Source of the DNA: Trametes villosa
Lineage: Eukaryota > Basidiomycota > Agaricomycetes > Polyporales > Polyporaceae
Length of the DNA: 64,000 bases
NCBI GenBank assembly: GCA_002964805.2
Contig: PUDQ02000010.1
Location: forward strand, 1,178,001-1,242,000
Direction: 5' to 3'
Of this stretch, positions 33,505-45,471 are shown one piece after another. Each line of letters starts with the position of its first letter. The first letter of the stretch is position 1. The notes beneath the pieces were generated by a model. That model was not told the DNA's origin and did no database searches. It worked only from the letters and a program-made list of their open reading frames with translations. The position numbers and the translations under genes were made by a program.

Positions 33505-34135
33505 TGGTGCGGTGCTGGTGGTGATGTACGGAGGTTAGTAGAGCGGCGGGCGTTTCGTTGAGACTCTTCTGTATCTGGCACCTCTGACTGGAGCTTCTTA
33601 TAGTAGGCCGGCTATACGAACGGATATGCGCAAGCGATCGCGCAGGAAGTAGCTGCGCGGGCGTTGCGGTGACAAAGCACGCCGGGAGGACGCGAATGAA
33701 CGGCCGCGCGGGGTGAGGAAGACTGGGAGTTGGGAGGGGTCGACGTCGGGAATAGCGGATTGCGAGTGATCGATCGCTCCCCGCAGGGACCAGGCACAAA
33801 TTCATGGTATATGCCCGAGGTGACCGTAGCTGTAGCCTGTACATAACTCCTCTTGCATGGGTATGCAGTCAGTGCAGACACGCACAAGTCATGGATCCGC
33901 GAGAACTCACCGTGAGGTCGTTGACCCATAGCGCTGCGCTACTCAGAATTCCCAGTGGTCGCAGCCAAGAGAGCCTCAGCGTGAGTGTTGCCACCTTTCC
34001 ATCAGACCTCCAAACCTACTCGCACTGCGACCTCAGATTAGGGGCACAAGCCGTGGATCTTGTACAGTATGGCATAACAATAATACCGAGGGGAGCGTTA
34101 CTGGTACACAATCCTGAGAGGACCCGGCAGCGTGC
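33505..34135. other. Intergenic region between MDR copies c and d
   Basis: Promoter of copy c plus 3' region of copy d. No other gene recognised. Confidence 0.5.
33597..33602 (-). promoter_or_regulatory. TATA-like box of MDR copy c
   Basis: TATAAG on the minus strand, 93 bases upstream of the start codon at 33504. Weaker match than in the sister genes. Confidence 0.4.
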
Positions 34136-35411
34136 TCACTGCGCCTCCTGGGGACGCGCGACCAGCTTCGTACCAGACACCTTGTTGGCCTTCAGCCGCG
34201 CAAGGCCATCATGGATGCCCGCCAGGCCGTCCGGCAACACTTCGACGGGGTTTGGCTGAATGCAAACAGCATAAGCGCTCCGAACATAGCAGGGCAAACA
34301 TGCACGAGAAACATACCTTCAGCGCTCCCGTTTCCAGCCAGCCCGTAATCGCCTTGAACAGCGCAACACCCGCCTCGCGCGTGTGCGGAAGGTACGCGCT
34401 GCCAAAGACATACCCTACGCGCTTGCCCTCGCCCGGATTCGCGACGTCCTCAGGCACACGCTGTGGGGCGGGTGCCACCGTCGCGAGCGCACCTCCAGGT
34501 GCGAGCGCGTCGCGTCCAAGGCGGAGCGCGTCTGGGACGAGCAGCGCCACGAACACGTACTCGAGCGGCTTCCCGCCCGTGAGCGCGGGAAGCTCGGCCA
34601 GGATCGAATCGTTCGAGCGCGACCGGTCGAGGACGTGTGTCGCACCGAGCGACTTCAACAGGGGAGCGTTGTGCGAAGATGCGGTGGTGATGATCGGGCT
34701 GTGCCCTGCGATGCGCGCGAGTTGGATGGCGAATTGCCCTAGAGATGCCGCGCCGCCGACGATGAAGGCGGGCGTGCCCGCGTAGGTTGTTTTGCCCTCG
34801 GGCTCCCAGACCGGCTTCAGGCGGAGGCTGATGTTCTCGGGCGCGGGCGATTGGTTGTAGAGCGATAGAACGTCTGTGACGATCGCGAGCGGCAGGGTTG
34901 CGGCTTGCTCGAACGTGATGTTATCCGGAATCTGGAAAGGCGTCGAAGTAAGTTGTCAGAGGCCATACAGATGCCGTGCCAGCAGGACGTACAATTGCGG
35001 TGAGATCGGCAGGGACTGCCGCATACTGCTGGCAAGTCGCTTGCGCAGCAGTCCAGTTTCCTTGGAAAAGTCTGCATTCACGAAGTCGACGTCAGCATAT
35101 ATGCGCTTTCGCTTCCGGAAGTAGACCGTGCGGACGTACACCTTGTCGCCTTGCTTGAGGTTTGTGACTTCAGACCCGACTTCAACGACGACACCCGCGC
35201 CGTCAGTCCCAGGTACGTGAGGCCATTCCTGAACAAGGAACTTTGACAGCGGCGGGTCGATGATGTGGGCGTCGACCGGGTTCAGGGCGGTCGCGATGAT
35301 CTTCACGAGAACGTCCTTTGGCCCGGGCCGCGGGACGGGGGTCTCATCGATGACGTAGGGGCTGCTCTCCTTATGCGAGCGAAGCGATTTCTGGGTGGTG
35401 GGAAGGGACAT
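34136..35411 (-). CDS. Zinc-independent MDR oxidoreductase, subfamily 2, copy d
   Basis: Tandem neighbour of copy c, with the same exon layout. It starts MSLPTTQKSLRSHKESSPY, then PRPGPKDVLVKIIATALNPVD and GTDGAGVVVEVGSEVTNLKQG. The nucleotide-binding motif is IVGGAASLGQFAIQLARIA with SLGATHVLDRSRSNDSILAE, and the end is KLVARPQEAQ with the stop at 34136-34138. A TATAAAAG element lies 82 bases upstream. No lesions seen. Confidence 0.84.
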
Positions 35412-36662
35412 GGTAGATGGGGTAGGTCTGGCGCTGGGCAGATGGCGGAGTGTTGTGGAGGGGATGTTGAGTTACGACGGGCTCGGCCTTGTCTTTTATA
35501 CCTTGCAGGAGGTGAGCGAGAGCGCGGCATCGCACATAGCTCCCGCGCACATCGCATGGGCTACGCAAGACTTAGTGAGCACGTCGGTAATGTGCGTTTG
35601 GGTTTGGATCCGGCACAGACGGAAGGGAGGGGATCGAGGAGATCGGAAGTAGCAGATACACTGCGACTGGATTGCTTTCGTGCCGATCCGCCAGACATAC
35701 CTGAGGTACAGGAACATAACGCATCTGTGGACATCTGATGAGCGTATGTAGCACAAAGTATGGCGTGAACTCACATGCACACGCAAACCACTGCTTCCGT
35801 CGTTCAATCAATCCTAACTCTCGAGTAGCAGACGTCGACTCATTCGACAAGCAGCCTGCTCGGTGGCGTCGTGATAGGGTCTTCCCCAATATATGTAACG
35901 CACTGCGTGGCATCGGCAACCAGTTTCATCTGCGCTAATATCCACTAACTCCGAAGACTCTGCCAGGCCGTTCGCCGCAGGAGGAGATCGTCTGGCAAAT
36001 GAGAAGGCAAGCCCGCCATAGCAGAGGATTCATCCAGGACAGTCTCTTGTGCACGATGTCACCAGATGCAAAAGCGATGAGAAACGGTGGATTGGACCGG
36101 GCATGAAGAGAGTACTCCGGAGTCCGTGGTGGCAGTCGAGTGTAAATGTTGGCGGGCGTCTCGGAATGCCAAGGCATGGGTTATAGGCGCCGGTGAACTC
36201 TAACTCGGACGACCATGTTCACAACCTCGACCAGGACGGCATCCGCTTAATTCTGAGCCAGTATAGCAACACATGAAGGACACGCTGGGATAGCTCAGCT
36301 AGATTCCGGGAAACAACTCATCACAGACATTCTCATACGAGCAACATACGAGGAAACTCGAACGACTCATCACGACTCCGCGAACAATTGCAAGGCACAC
36401 AGCTCGAGGAACACAGTATACCAGCTGCATACCGTTGATAAGTACTCCTGCAGGTATGCGCCAATTTTCAGGATGCATATACCACTGAAAAACTCTCGTC
36501 GTAGCTAAGATCTTCCGTTACAGCTCGTTCTCTGGCTCTCTACTCAGCTTGTGGGACTAGTCTTGGTTATCCCTCGTCGCTCGTCGCTCTTTACTACCGG
36601 ACTTGTGCACGCCTACGAAGGAAACTTATAGTACTGCTAAACTCGCAGAACGTCTATCGACG
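35412..36662. other. Intergenic region, divergent promoters
   Basis: About 1.25 kb between the minus-strand MDR copy d and the plus-strand gene at 36663. No protein signal recognised on either strand, so it probably contains both promoters. Confidence 0.45.
35493..35500 (-). promoter_or_regulatory. TATA box of MDR copy d
   Basis: TATAAAAG on the minus strand, 82 bases upstream of the start codon at 35411. Confidence 0.6.
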
Positions 36663-38387
36663 ATGAAGTCCTCCCCGGCGCCCGTCATAGACGACCAAAA
36701 CCCCTGCTATTGCCCCTCTCTACCCGCCGACGCGTATATGCAAGATTTGCGCTCACAGCTCTCTTTAAATTCGTGGAAATTCTCCTTCGGACTCTACGGA
36801 AACTCAAAAGCTGGAGACGACGTTCTGATATCTTTCCCTGTGCGGCTCCATGATGCTCTCACCGCGGACGATGAAGACACCGTAGCTATGCCTCAACGCC
36901 GTCCCGATCCTGGCAACCCTCCTTATATGCTAGCTGGACGAAATCGAACGCAACTGTGGCACCCTGGCGGCACGCTGTACGAAAAATCTCGGTCTTTCTC
37001 AACTTCGGAACCTCTTGCGCTGTCCGGTAACTATGAGCCCTCTCGTGGTGGATCTCCGGTACACTCGTCCCCGCTATCTGCGCTTCGCGGCCCTCCGGTG
37101 CGCGGATTGTCTCCCGTCAGTCTCAACGACGAAAGCTTTGCGCTCAGCCGCAAGGCCGACCGATTACGCTTCTCTATGCCTGGCCGCGCTTTCGCATCCC
37201 CGGTTGACGTTCAAGAGCGCGGAAGGGCGGGCGCCATCAAAGGAGGGAAGCCCGACTGGCTCGGCCCAGAGACACCGCGCAGCCTCGCCATGCTCGTCGC
37301 CTACCTCGAGAGTGTGCTCCCCGGGCTGCGCCTCCAAGAGAAGCTCGTGGGGCTAGAGACGACGCATCAAAATATTGTTGACGTTCTCGCCGTCGAAGGT
37401 ATGTTCATATCTGTGTAATCCGTGTTTGCAACTTCTCATGCGTCGATCTGCACTAGGACGTCTCACCGCGCAAGTGCTAGGCCTGTTCGGTACCACCGAA
37501 GTTGAATGTCTCGACCTGGTCGTGTCGATGATGGATGAAGGTGGCCTGAACCTCGGGGCGCGCGACATGCTCCGCAGTGCGTGAATACTTCTCTTGAGCT
37601 GGGTATATGCTACTCACCTCTACATCCCGCGGCAGCTCTGTCTCTTCCTGACAGTTTCCTGTTCCTGCAAGAGCTGAACTTCTCCGGAGCAGCGCTCGAG
37701 GACACGGATGTTCTCTTCTTCAACCGTCTACCTCGCCTTCTCAGGGTATGGCTGAACGGTACCGGTATCAGCAACGAAGCGTGAGCCAGCCCCCATTCAG
37801 CGCCATGCCATGTATTTCGATATACTGACGCTCCGGTCCTGTCTACTAGCATATATCATCTCGTCGCACTCAAACGCACACTGGAAGAAGTCGACGTCTC
37901 GCACAATCCCAGAATCGACGATGACGCCATCCCACCGCTCCTGTCTCTGCGCAAGCTGCAATTTCTCTCCCTCGTGGAGACTAACGTAACCATGACTGGA
38001 ATGCGTCGTCTCGCGCTTGGGTCGAACGCCGTTACCGACTCCAATGGCGACGTCCACAGGCGGCTATACGTCGAGGCCCCGCGTGCGGTGGAAGACTACC
38101 TGGATGGTAAGCGCCCTCACTCCCCTTTCTGCGTCTCTTTGACTCACGTCTCCGCAGACGTCCACGACAAGTATCTCGCATACCCCGCGCCGCCGCTCAT
38201 CACGTCTTCCGCCGCGGCCGCGCTCTTGTCGGCCGGGGCGCTGAAGCGGAACCTCGCCGCGCACGCGGTGTGCAACCCGGGCATCTCTGCTAGCGGGACG
38301 AAAGAGGAGATGGTGGAACGCCTGAGCGGCATTCTAGAGAGGAGGGAAGGGGACCTGGCAGTTAAAGCGCTGCTTGGAGAGGACTGA
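36663..38387 (+). CDS. Leucine-rich-repeat-like protein with SAP-like C-terminus
   Basis: About six exons. The first (36663-37398) is Ser/Pro-rich and probably disordered, ending with a helical stretch (SLAMLVAYLESVLPGL, LVGLETTHQNIVDVLAVE). Following exons give VLGLFGTTEVECLDLVVSMM, then leucine-rich-repeat-like units: FLQELNFSGAALEDTDVLFF, LPRLLRVWLNGTGISNEA, RTLEEVDVSHNPRIDDDAIP and LRKLQFLSLVETNVTMTG. The last exon carries LKRNLAAHAVCNPGISASGT followed by KEEMVERLSGILERRE, which resembles the helix-loop-helix of a SAP DNA/RNA-binding motif. The Met at 36663 is the first ATG in the frame; the open frame upstream of it begins with a TTG. Known family not identified; a nuclear role is only an inference from the SAP-like end. 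Confidence 0.62.
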
Positions 38388-38927
38388 GGTCGGGACGAAC
38401 TGATGTGTACGTGAGCATAGAATGGCAAGCTAGTTTTCGGCGAGCGTTTGACGTTTTAGCCTCAAGGCCCGTTTCTATGGACGCTTAAGGTGTACAACCC
38501 GAGCAGGAAGGGGCGCACGGCGGTGCCCCGCCACTCGGCTCGGCAAAGTCGAGCGAGTTACGTTAATGATCGCGGAGGCGCCTAGACTACTCATGCACAA
38601 GCCTGAGCCGTTGAAGTTCTTGAACGGCCACCACTGCATCCATTGGTCTTGCTTGGAGCTACCCCACGTTTGACGGTATGACCTGCCTGGCCAGGATGTA
38701 TGACTGCGTGGCTAATCTAGCTGCTTCATAGTCTCGTTCCGGCCAGATCATCTGGTGACAGGCGTCGAACTTCGAGACTGAGGAGTCTGTGCGCTGGGCT
38801 CGCTGGGACGCTGGGTCTCCTTATTCCCGGTCAGCCTCCAGGTGCTTCATCTGCGAGAGAGAATGGAGGCTGACTGGCACATGTGCCAATGCTCTTGGAG
38901 ATATAGGTGCTCGCTGTGTTCGCAAAT
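38388..38927. other. Intergenic region before the ankyrin-MYND genes
   Basis: Promoter-sized gap with no recognised gene. Confidence 0.45.
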
Positions 38928-40357
38928 ATGTCGACGACTCGGACTCCAGGGAGTGGTGGGCTGGTTGTGACCAGCCAAATGAGGAGGTTTCTCGACAGAC
39001 CCGGCCATCTCACCGTCCGTGACGGAGGGCAGACCCTCCGGGATCTGTACAGGCGAAGTGTGGCAATCCCACTCATTTCCCATGTGTGCAGACTGATGAC
39101 GTGTCCATCACAGACTCGTTCACGTTCAGCCCCGGCCTGCTGAACGAGTTCGCCCAGCGCTGTTTCTGTGGTGGACTGGCAGTCGTGAGGAAGGCGAGTG
39201 GAATGCTACATCTCTCTGAATTATACTCATACCAAGGCTCTAGGCAGTCGAAGAGGGCACCGCACCCGACCTAAGCGGTGGCGAGACGGGATATCATTAC
39301 GGATATGTCGCGCTCGTCCTGTTCGGCGCCCAGCGAATGCAGATACGACCCGGAGAACACCTGGATCATCTCGCTACACTGAGGTACCTCCTCGAACACG
39401 GCGCACCCCCCGACGTCCCCGACGTACTCGGCTACACCGCGCTGCACCACGCGTGCATGGCGTACCCGCGCGCGGACATCGCGCGGATCTTACTCGAGCA
39501 TGGCGCCAACCCCGACGCACAGGACCGCTTTGGAGATGTCGCGCTCATGGGGGCGTTCCAAAACAACTCCATCGACGCCATCGAGGTGTTGATGGAGTTC
39601 GGCGCGCGGCTGGACGTTGCCGACGCAGACGGTTACACCCCGGACAACTTCTTCAAGGACTGCGGGCCGGCGGTCGCTGCGGTTATCCTGAAGTGGAAGC
39701 GGAAGCGGGCGGGCGAGGCGAAGCCCTTGGATGAGAAAGTCTGCGCGACGTGCAAGAAGTCGGACGCCCCGCTCAAGATTTGTTCGGCATGTCACACAAC
39801 GTGGTACTGCTCCTCCTCATGTCAAAGTGCGTCGCCCCAAGTCATCGCTGCTCATAGAGACTTCATCCGTTATGCTGCTAGAGAGAGCTTGGTCTTCCCA
39901 CAAGCGCGTCTGCGGAAATGCGGTTACCGTCACCGTCAAGCCCTTCTACCCGGAAGAGAAATACCCCGTTTTAATGCCGGCCGCCGAGATCGCGCGCATG
40001 AACCTCGGTCTCCCTCAAAAGGAACTCCCGTCGTACAGGACTCGAGCCGTCCAGAAACCGGAGTTCTCCCCGGGCGAGACGAAGAAGATGATCGTCAAGG
40101 TGCAGGTCCCACAAAACGGCGTCCCTGCCGACGCGCCTCCCGAGCAGCACGTCGGCGATCTCGCTGTTTACGACAAGAAACATACGTTGGCGTGCAGGAT
40201 TCGGAAGCAAGACGGCGCCGACGCCTATATGCAACTATCGCGGACTGTTCGCACGAAGGGCGCGCTTGGTGCGAAGGCGTACTTCTCCGCCGAAATGAAG
40301 TCGCCCGACGCACTAGTGATCAAGGTGTCGGAGGTATTGGCCGAGCAGCCTTTCTAA
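38928..40357 (+). CDS. Ankyrin-repeat MYND zinc-finger protein i
   Basis: The N-terminus MSTTRTPGSGGLVVTSQMRR is shared by all three local copies. Exon 2 starts at 39114 (SFTFSPGLLNEFAQRC) and ends at 39193 with AAG|GCGAGT, a GC-AG intron (39194-39243). Exon 3 has ankyrin-type repeats: LRYLLEHGAPPDVPDVLGYT, ALHHACMAYPRADIARILLE and HGANPDAQDRFG, then VLMEFGARLDVADADGYTPD. A MYND finger follows (CATCKKSD, CSACHTTWYCSSSCQ), completed after an intron by HKRVC. The C-terminal 150 residues include VQVPQNGVPADAPPEQHVGD, VYDKKHTLACRIRKQD and the very conserved AYFSAEMKSPDALVIKVSEV. MYND fingers usually bind proline-rich partners. Role unknown. Confidence 0.82.
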
Positions 40358-40841
40358 GCATATCATCACGTTCCTTCGGCCCATTTGTATCACACCGCAG
40401 ACCATCAGATACACACGTGAGGGCAATGAGCGAGTATGTTGAATGCGTCCTTACTAGGCGTTCGGAGTTTTGCGAAACACATTTAGGCGCTCATAGTGTG
40501 CAGCGGCCTCCAGCCCTCTCCAGCCTGAGATTGCTTTCGACCGCCATATCGTCGTGCTGGACTGGCACCAAGCCCCTCCCCCCAAAAACTACTCTCAGGT
40601 ATTATAAAAGTCTTCTTAACACTCTACCTATTTTCTTAACCCAAGGATGTGCCGTAAAGCTCCCTTCCCGCCAAGTGCCGAGTCGAACCCGACTCAAGCG
40701 GCGCCAAGTGTGTAGCGTTCAGAAGTCTCTACAGCAGTATGTCGAAGCCTCCCATGAGATACGAAACAGGATCTTGATGTTTAGTCCCCGCCGACGTTTT
40801 TAGGAACTTTTCAGCCGTCACCTTCACTCATTGGCTTGAAG
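40358..40841. other. Intergenic region between ankyrin-MYND copies i and ii
   Basis: No gene recognised. The open reading through 40380-40800 in one frame does not match any family motif and lies downstream of the stop of copy i. Confidence 0.5.
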
Positions 40842-42271
40842 ATGTCGACCAATCTTCAAGATGGGAGTGGTGGGCTAGTCGTAACGCAAGAGATGCAGAG
40901 CGTGCTCAATCGGCCTGGATTTATACCCATTTACGAAGGAGGACAGCCCTTGCGTGTGGCATATAGGCGTAGTTAGTTCCCTCATTCTCAGGCTTTGGTT
41001 TTAAGACGCTGATGCGCCATTTTCAGGGACCTTACAACTTGCCCCTGAGCTACTTCACGAGTTCGCCAGGGCTTGCTTCAACGGTGCACTAGAAACGGTC
41101 AAAACCGTGAGTGACCCTTGGTAGTGACGCGAGTCAAGCTGACACTCGGGGCTAGGCAGTTGAAGCGGGAACCGCACCAGACCTCGGCAACCGCGAAACA
41201 CCATACAAATTTGGATACGCCGTGCTCGTCCTCTTCGGCGCGCAGCGCCCCCAGCTAGCGGTACCTGGCGGCACCTCAAACCATCTACGTACCCTCAAGT
41301 TTCTCCTCACGCATGGCGCGCCCCCGAATACTCCAGACCTCGTCGGCTGTACCGCTCTGCACCACGCCTGTGCAATCAACCCCCGCGCCGATATTGCACG
41401 GGTCCTCCTCGAACACGGTGCAGACCCCGACGCGCAGGACCGGTTCGGTCTTGTCCCGCTCATGGGTGCTTTCCAAAACAACGCCATCGATGCCATTAAC
41501 GTCTTGATGGAGTTCGGAGCCCGGCTGGACCTCGTCGACGGGGACGGCTACACCGCCGATACCTTCTTCATCCGGTGCGGACCGAAGGTGACGGCGGCGA
41601 TGCAAAAATGCAAGCGAAAACGGGAAGGAAGGCCGCATCCGCTGGACGAGGAGGTGTGCGCGGTGTGCAGGGAGCCGGACGCCGGACCGCTCAAGTTCTG
41701 CTCCAAGTGCCACGCAACCTGGTACTGCTCGCAGGAATGCCAGGGTGCGTCTCCTGCACGCTGCTGATCCTGGGTGGATACTGATTATGGCATTGCGATA
41801 GTACAAGACTGGGCAACACACAAGCGCGTGTGCAGATCCGCGGTTACGGCCACTGTCAAGCCCTTCTACTCCGAAGAGCACACCTCTTTGATGCCGATGG
41901 ACGAGATGAGGCGTAGGGCGCACGGGTTCCCTCCGCAAGAGCAGCCACCGAGCAGAACGCGCGCCGTGCAGATACCAGACATCACCCCGGGCGGGGCGAA
42001 GAAGATGATCATCAAGATTCAAGTACCGCAAAACATCGCCGCCGATGCGCCTCCGGAGCAGCACGTCGGCGCTCTCGTCGTCTACGACAAGAAGCGGACG
42101 TTCGCGTGCTGGCTCAGGAAAGAAGACGACGCGAGCGCATATATGCAGGTATCACACGCTGTCCGCACGAAGGGTGTGGGTGGCGCCAAGGCGTATTTCT
42201 CCGCAGAGATGAAGTCGCCGGATGCGCTGGTGATTAAGGTGTCGGAGGTATTGGCCGAGCAACCGTTCTGA
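40842..42271 (+). CDS. Ankyrin-repeat MYND zinc-finger protein ii
   Basis: Tandem paralogue of copy i with the same total length, 1914 bases downstream. It starts MSTNLQDGSGGLVVTQEMQS. Exon 2 gives TLQLAPELLHEFARACFNGA. The ankyrin part reads LKFLLTHGAPPNTPDLVGCT, ALHHACAINPRADIARVLLE, HGADPDAQDRFG and VLMEFGARLDLVDGDGYTAD. The MYND finger is CAVCREPD, CSKCHATWYCSQECQ, then DWATHKRVC. The C-terminal domain includes KKMIIKIQVPQNIAADAPPE, LVVYDKKRTFACWLRKED and AYFSAEMKSPDALVIKVSEV. Intron positions match copy i; here the second intron has a normal GTGAGT donor. No lesions seen. Confidence 0.83.
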
Positions 42272-42536
42272 GTGTACCATCACGTTCTTTCTGTCCATCT
42301 GTATCAGTACCACACCCCGCTGTATACAAGTCATCTTCTTCAAGATCCACTGGTAGGGTGCCGTTATAACATACATTGGGTTCAGCAGGTGACGGCTGGG
42401 CTTTGCTTGCGAGAGCGAACAGCGTCGAGAACGACTAGAGATAGAGGAACACGTTAGTCGTTGTCGCGCTCAAGGGAATGTGGTCGTGTCACCGTGGTGT
42501 ATCAGCTTGTCCCGCGAGCCCTGCGATGGAGCCAGT
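42272..42536. other. Convergent intergenic region
   Basis: Short gap between the stops of the plus-strand ankyrin-MYND gene and the minus-strand CFEM gene. Nothing recognised. Confidence 0.5.
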
Positions 42537-43649
42537 TCAAGAGAAGGGCCGCGCCCTGTTCACCTGTGAGGTCGCAGGTTCCCTCTCGTATGCAGGCAGA
42601 GGCTCAGAACCCTGCCCATCTTCCGATCCCTCCGCGAACCTCGTCCCACCCGCGTTCGCGCCTGTTACCAGCGCTATGATAGGCCTGGCGAGTTCTACCG
42701 GAACCCTAACGAGAATGGTTTCCGAGGCGGGCATGGGTAGTAGAACGGTGTCCGATGGAGGTATAGGTAGAATGGTATCCGACGGAGCGCGAGGCGCATG
42801 GAGCGCTTCTTGGGGTGGCAGCCGCGACTCCTCCTGAGCACGCTCTTCGACTATAGGGTGTATCCCCGAGGGTGCGCTGACGAGTGGTGAGGTTTTCGGC
42901 GCGATATTGGTCGGCGAGTGCGGAGGGCCCGAGGATGCGAGGTGCCGAGGAGGAGGAACGCTTTCACTCTCGGCGAACACGCTGCCGTCGTGCGCGGATG
43001 TGGACCTTGCGCCTATGAGCGTAAGAGCGGGGCTTGGCGTTGTGTTCGAAGCGAGTGGGATAGGGGACATCGGCGACGCGCGTTCCACCATTGGGCGGCG
43101 CGCATGGGCCCGATCCCGTGGTTGATATGGGCTGACCGGGGTAGCCTGAGCGGTGCGACGTTTGCGGCGTCGCACACAGAGCACTCCTAGGATCATAGCG
43201 GCGGCCAAGACGAGGGATAGCACGGCCGCAATCGGAATGATCACCTTGGCAGGCGCACTTGCTGGCGCCGTGCTAGGCGAGACGCTTGAAGTTGCCGGGT
43301 CTACGCCGGATGTATTGGAACCGGCGATACTCGAAGAGCTCACGTCGATGGAGGCTGTAGCACTCTGCACCGCTGCAGTTACGTTGCTGCCGAGTGGTAC
43401 ACCCTGCGAGTCATCGAGATCAGTCAGGCCCAACGTGGAATGAAGTCGGCGTGCGTACATCTGCTTCGCAGGTGCTCTCCAGAGCGAGTACAGCTGTTGC
43501 AAAATGTTCCCCGAGGCACGAAGATTCGAAGCACAGAATTAGACTTTCGAAGGACGGTTTACTTGTACAGGGGCAGGGATTATCCCCGGGAGACGGCTGC
43601 TGGCTACAGCCTTCAAATTCTGCATTGGTGAGGCAAGTTTGGGTGCAGT
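42537..43649 (-). CDS. CFEM-domain single-pass membrane protein (5' end unresolved)
   Basis: Exon 43649-43459 encodes eight cysteines spaced C-x3-C-x8-C-x10-C-x-C-x11-C-x4-C-x15-C, with GDNPCPC giving the Asp two residues before the fourth Cys. This fits the CFEM pattern of fungal extracellular, haem-binding or adhesion proteins. A 55-base intron (43458-43404) joins it to GVPLGSNVTAAVQSATASID, a Ser/Thr-rich stalk, then a membrane helix (VIIPIAAVLSLVLAAAMILG) with a basic stop-transfer (RRRKRR). A cytosolic tail of about 200 residues, Ser/Pro-rich, ends at 42537. The upstream exons, including the signal peptide, were not established; open exon-like sequence exists on the minus strand at about 43700-43800 and 43980-44120 but does not join in phase. 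Function could be haem acquisition, wall sensing or surface signalling. Confidence 0.65.
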
Positions 43650-45471
43650 CTATTATTCGCGATTAGTTCCAGCCCAATACTGCGGGAGTGATGTGGAGAG
43701 ACGCACCCGGAAAGTCGTTGCCTTGCCTGCGGCTGGGGATGACAGCAAGATTGAGGGTGATTGTACTTGTTCGAAGTTGACTGGTATCTCCGATACCCCG
43801 CACACTGGAGTGAGCAGTGACAGGGGGTGACCAGCATCTGGGATCCTCTTAGGAGTTCGCATATGAGCGTATAGTGGGAGAGGGCTCACAACCGATCATG
43901 AGCGCGAGAGCGCACTAGGGGGCATGCGAGGTACTCACCCAGGAGGGCGTACGAAAAGGCTCGTACTCACAAGGCGGGGTGTATCCTGAGATAGCTGTTT
44001 GCACGGATGGTGTAGCACTAGCGGCGTCGAGTGAGGTCAGGGCAACGTGCATGACGGTCTGGGAGAAGTCGGCGTGCGTTGGGACGAGACTCGCAGGGAT
44101 AGCAGGCGCATTCCTATATGAGGTGGGGGGTCAACGTAAATGATTCGAAGACAGCGATGCCAACTCGAGCCCTCGTGAAGTTCAGTTCAACAGGAAAGAT
44201 CGAACGGTTCGACGACTGCGTTATCGTTTGACGACGCGATATTACTACTATGTCTTCTGAGCAGCATGCACGTCGCAACTCTTCCCCGGGAACGCCGCTG
44301 CCAACGAAAAGATGATCTCTCTCACGTCACGACTCTCGTCATTGCAAGGCAGCAGTGAAGCGAACCAACAGCTCGAGACCGAGGCCTATAGATACAAGAA
44401 GCAAGCTTGAGCATTTATCTAATCATTTCAAGCAGAGATTCAGGAAGGAACTCCGGGATGCCAGGGTGTCCGGTGAAGAATACTGCCAACGCGGGCGAGA
44501 CATGGAAGAAACCCCAGGGAGTCGCAAACCTAGGGTGAGAGCAGCCTCCCGTGCACAAGTCAAAGTCCTGAAGAGCGATGCTGCAAACATGGCAGATAGA
44601 TGTACAGACTTAGATAGAACACGATCAAGAAGCAGTAGGGGTTGCGGTATGGGCGGGGGGATGATCGTTGTAACGGCGGTGAGTGAGTCGGCACTTCCCG
44701 GCCGGCGCTCAGCGCTGGCAAGCTACTCGCCTGTGCGCCAGCGCTGCCCCGGCCATGTTCCTCCGCACCACAACCTACAACTCCAAGGCATTCAGCGTCG
44801 AGAACGCATACCGCTCACTCATTTATAAACCGTGAGATGATCGACGTTCTCTCTGGGTATGTCTTCCGCGCCCGACGCACGCGGTAGAGGATGAGAGAGA
44901 GAGTAGGGTTTTGATCCATTACGCAGTGCTACACTAGTTACACCCCAGCTACTTATGTAATACTAACGGATGAGATACAGTGAAAACGTCAACTTCAAAG
45001 ACCAGGGCCCTTTCTTGGGACATGTGTGCAACTCCTCTGGCAAAAGCCAATGAATACCGGTATGTCTGCCCGGATTCGTTATTCGACGATGCTTACTCAT
45101 GGAAGTGCCAGCGTACGCCTAGGGCTCTCCCAGCCTGAGGCAGACCAGCTGAAATTAGTTCCCCGTCGAGAGCCGTCGCGCCTACTCAGTTCGAGTCCAG
45201 CAGAATTGAAGCTCTCCTCCTTCTATGTGCTACTTCCGGCACTCACGTCTACCATAACCCCATTCAGGTTTGTCTTTTCTCACTCGTATATTCAGACGGT
45301 CAGGCCATATTGTCATTCAACGTCCCTTTGCCACACGTAGGTGCTAAGTGCGACAGCGTACGGCGTTCACACCTCCGCGAGACGCGACATATAAATGGCC
45401 ATAGCTAACATTTCTCGACCAACATCCACAGTACCTCCTCCGCTCACAGAGTTAGCCCCAGCACGGCGACG
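43650..45471. other. Region of possible missing exons, otherwise unassigned
   Basis: The left part probably holds the 5' exons of the CFEM gene on the minus strand, for example exon-like sequence near 43980-44120 with a polypyrimidine acceptor and GTGAGT donor. The middle (44240-44830, plus strand) has a charged, coiled-coil-like reading (SSLQGSSEANQQLETEAYRY) but no consistent gene model. The right end is the promoter of MDR copy e. Confidence 0.35.
45390..45395 (+). promoter_or_regulatory. TATA box of MDR copy e
   Basis: TATAAA 82 bases upstream of the start codon at 45472, the same spacing as in copy d. Confidence 0.55.

Noticed and set aside
44240..44830. Possible coiled-coil gene on the plus strand
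   Set aside because: A charged stretch is visible but stops interrupt each frame and no consistent intron set joins the pieces.
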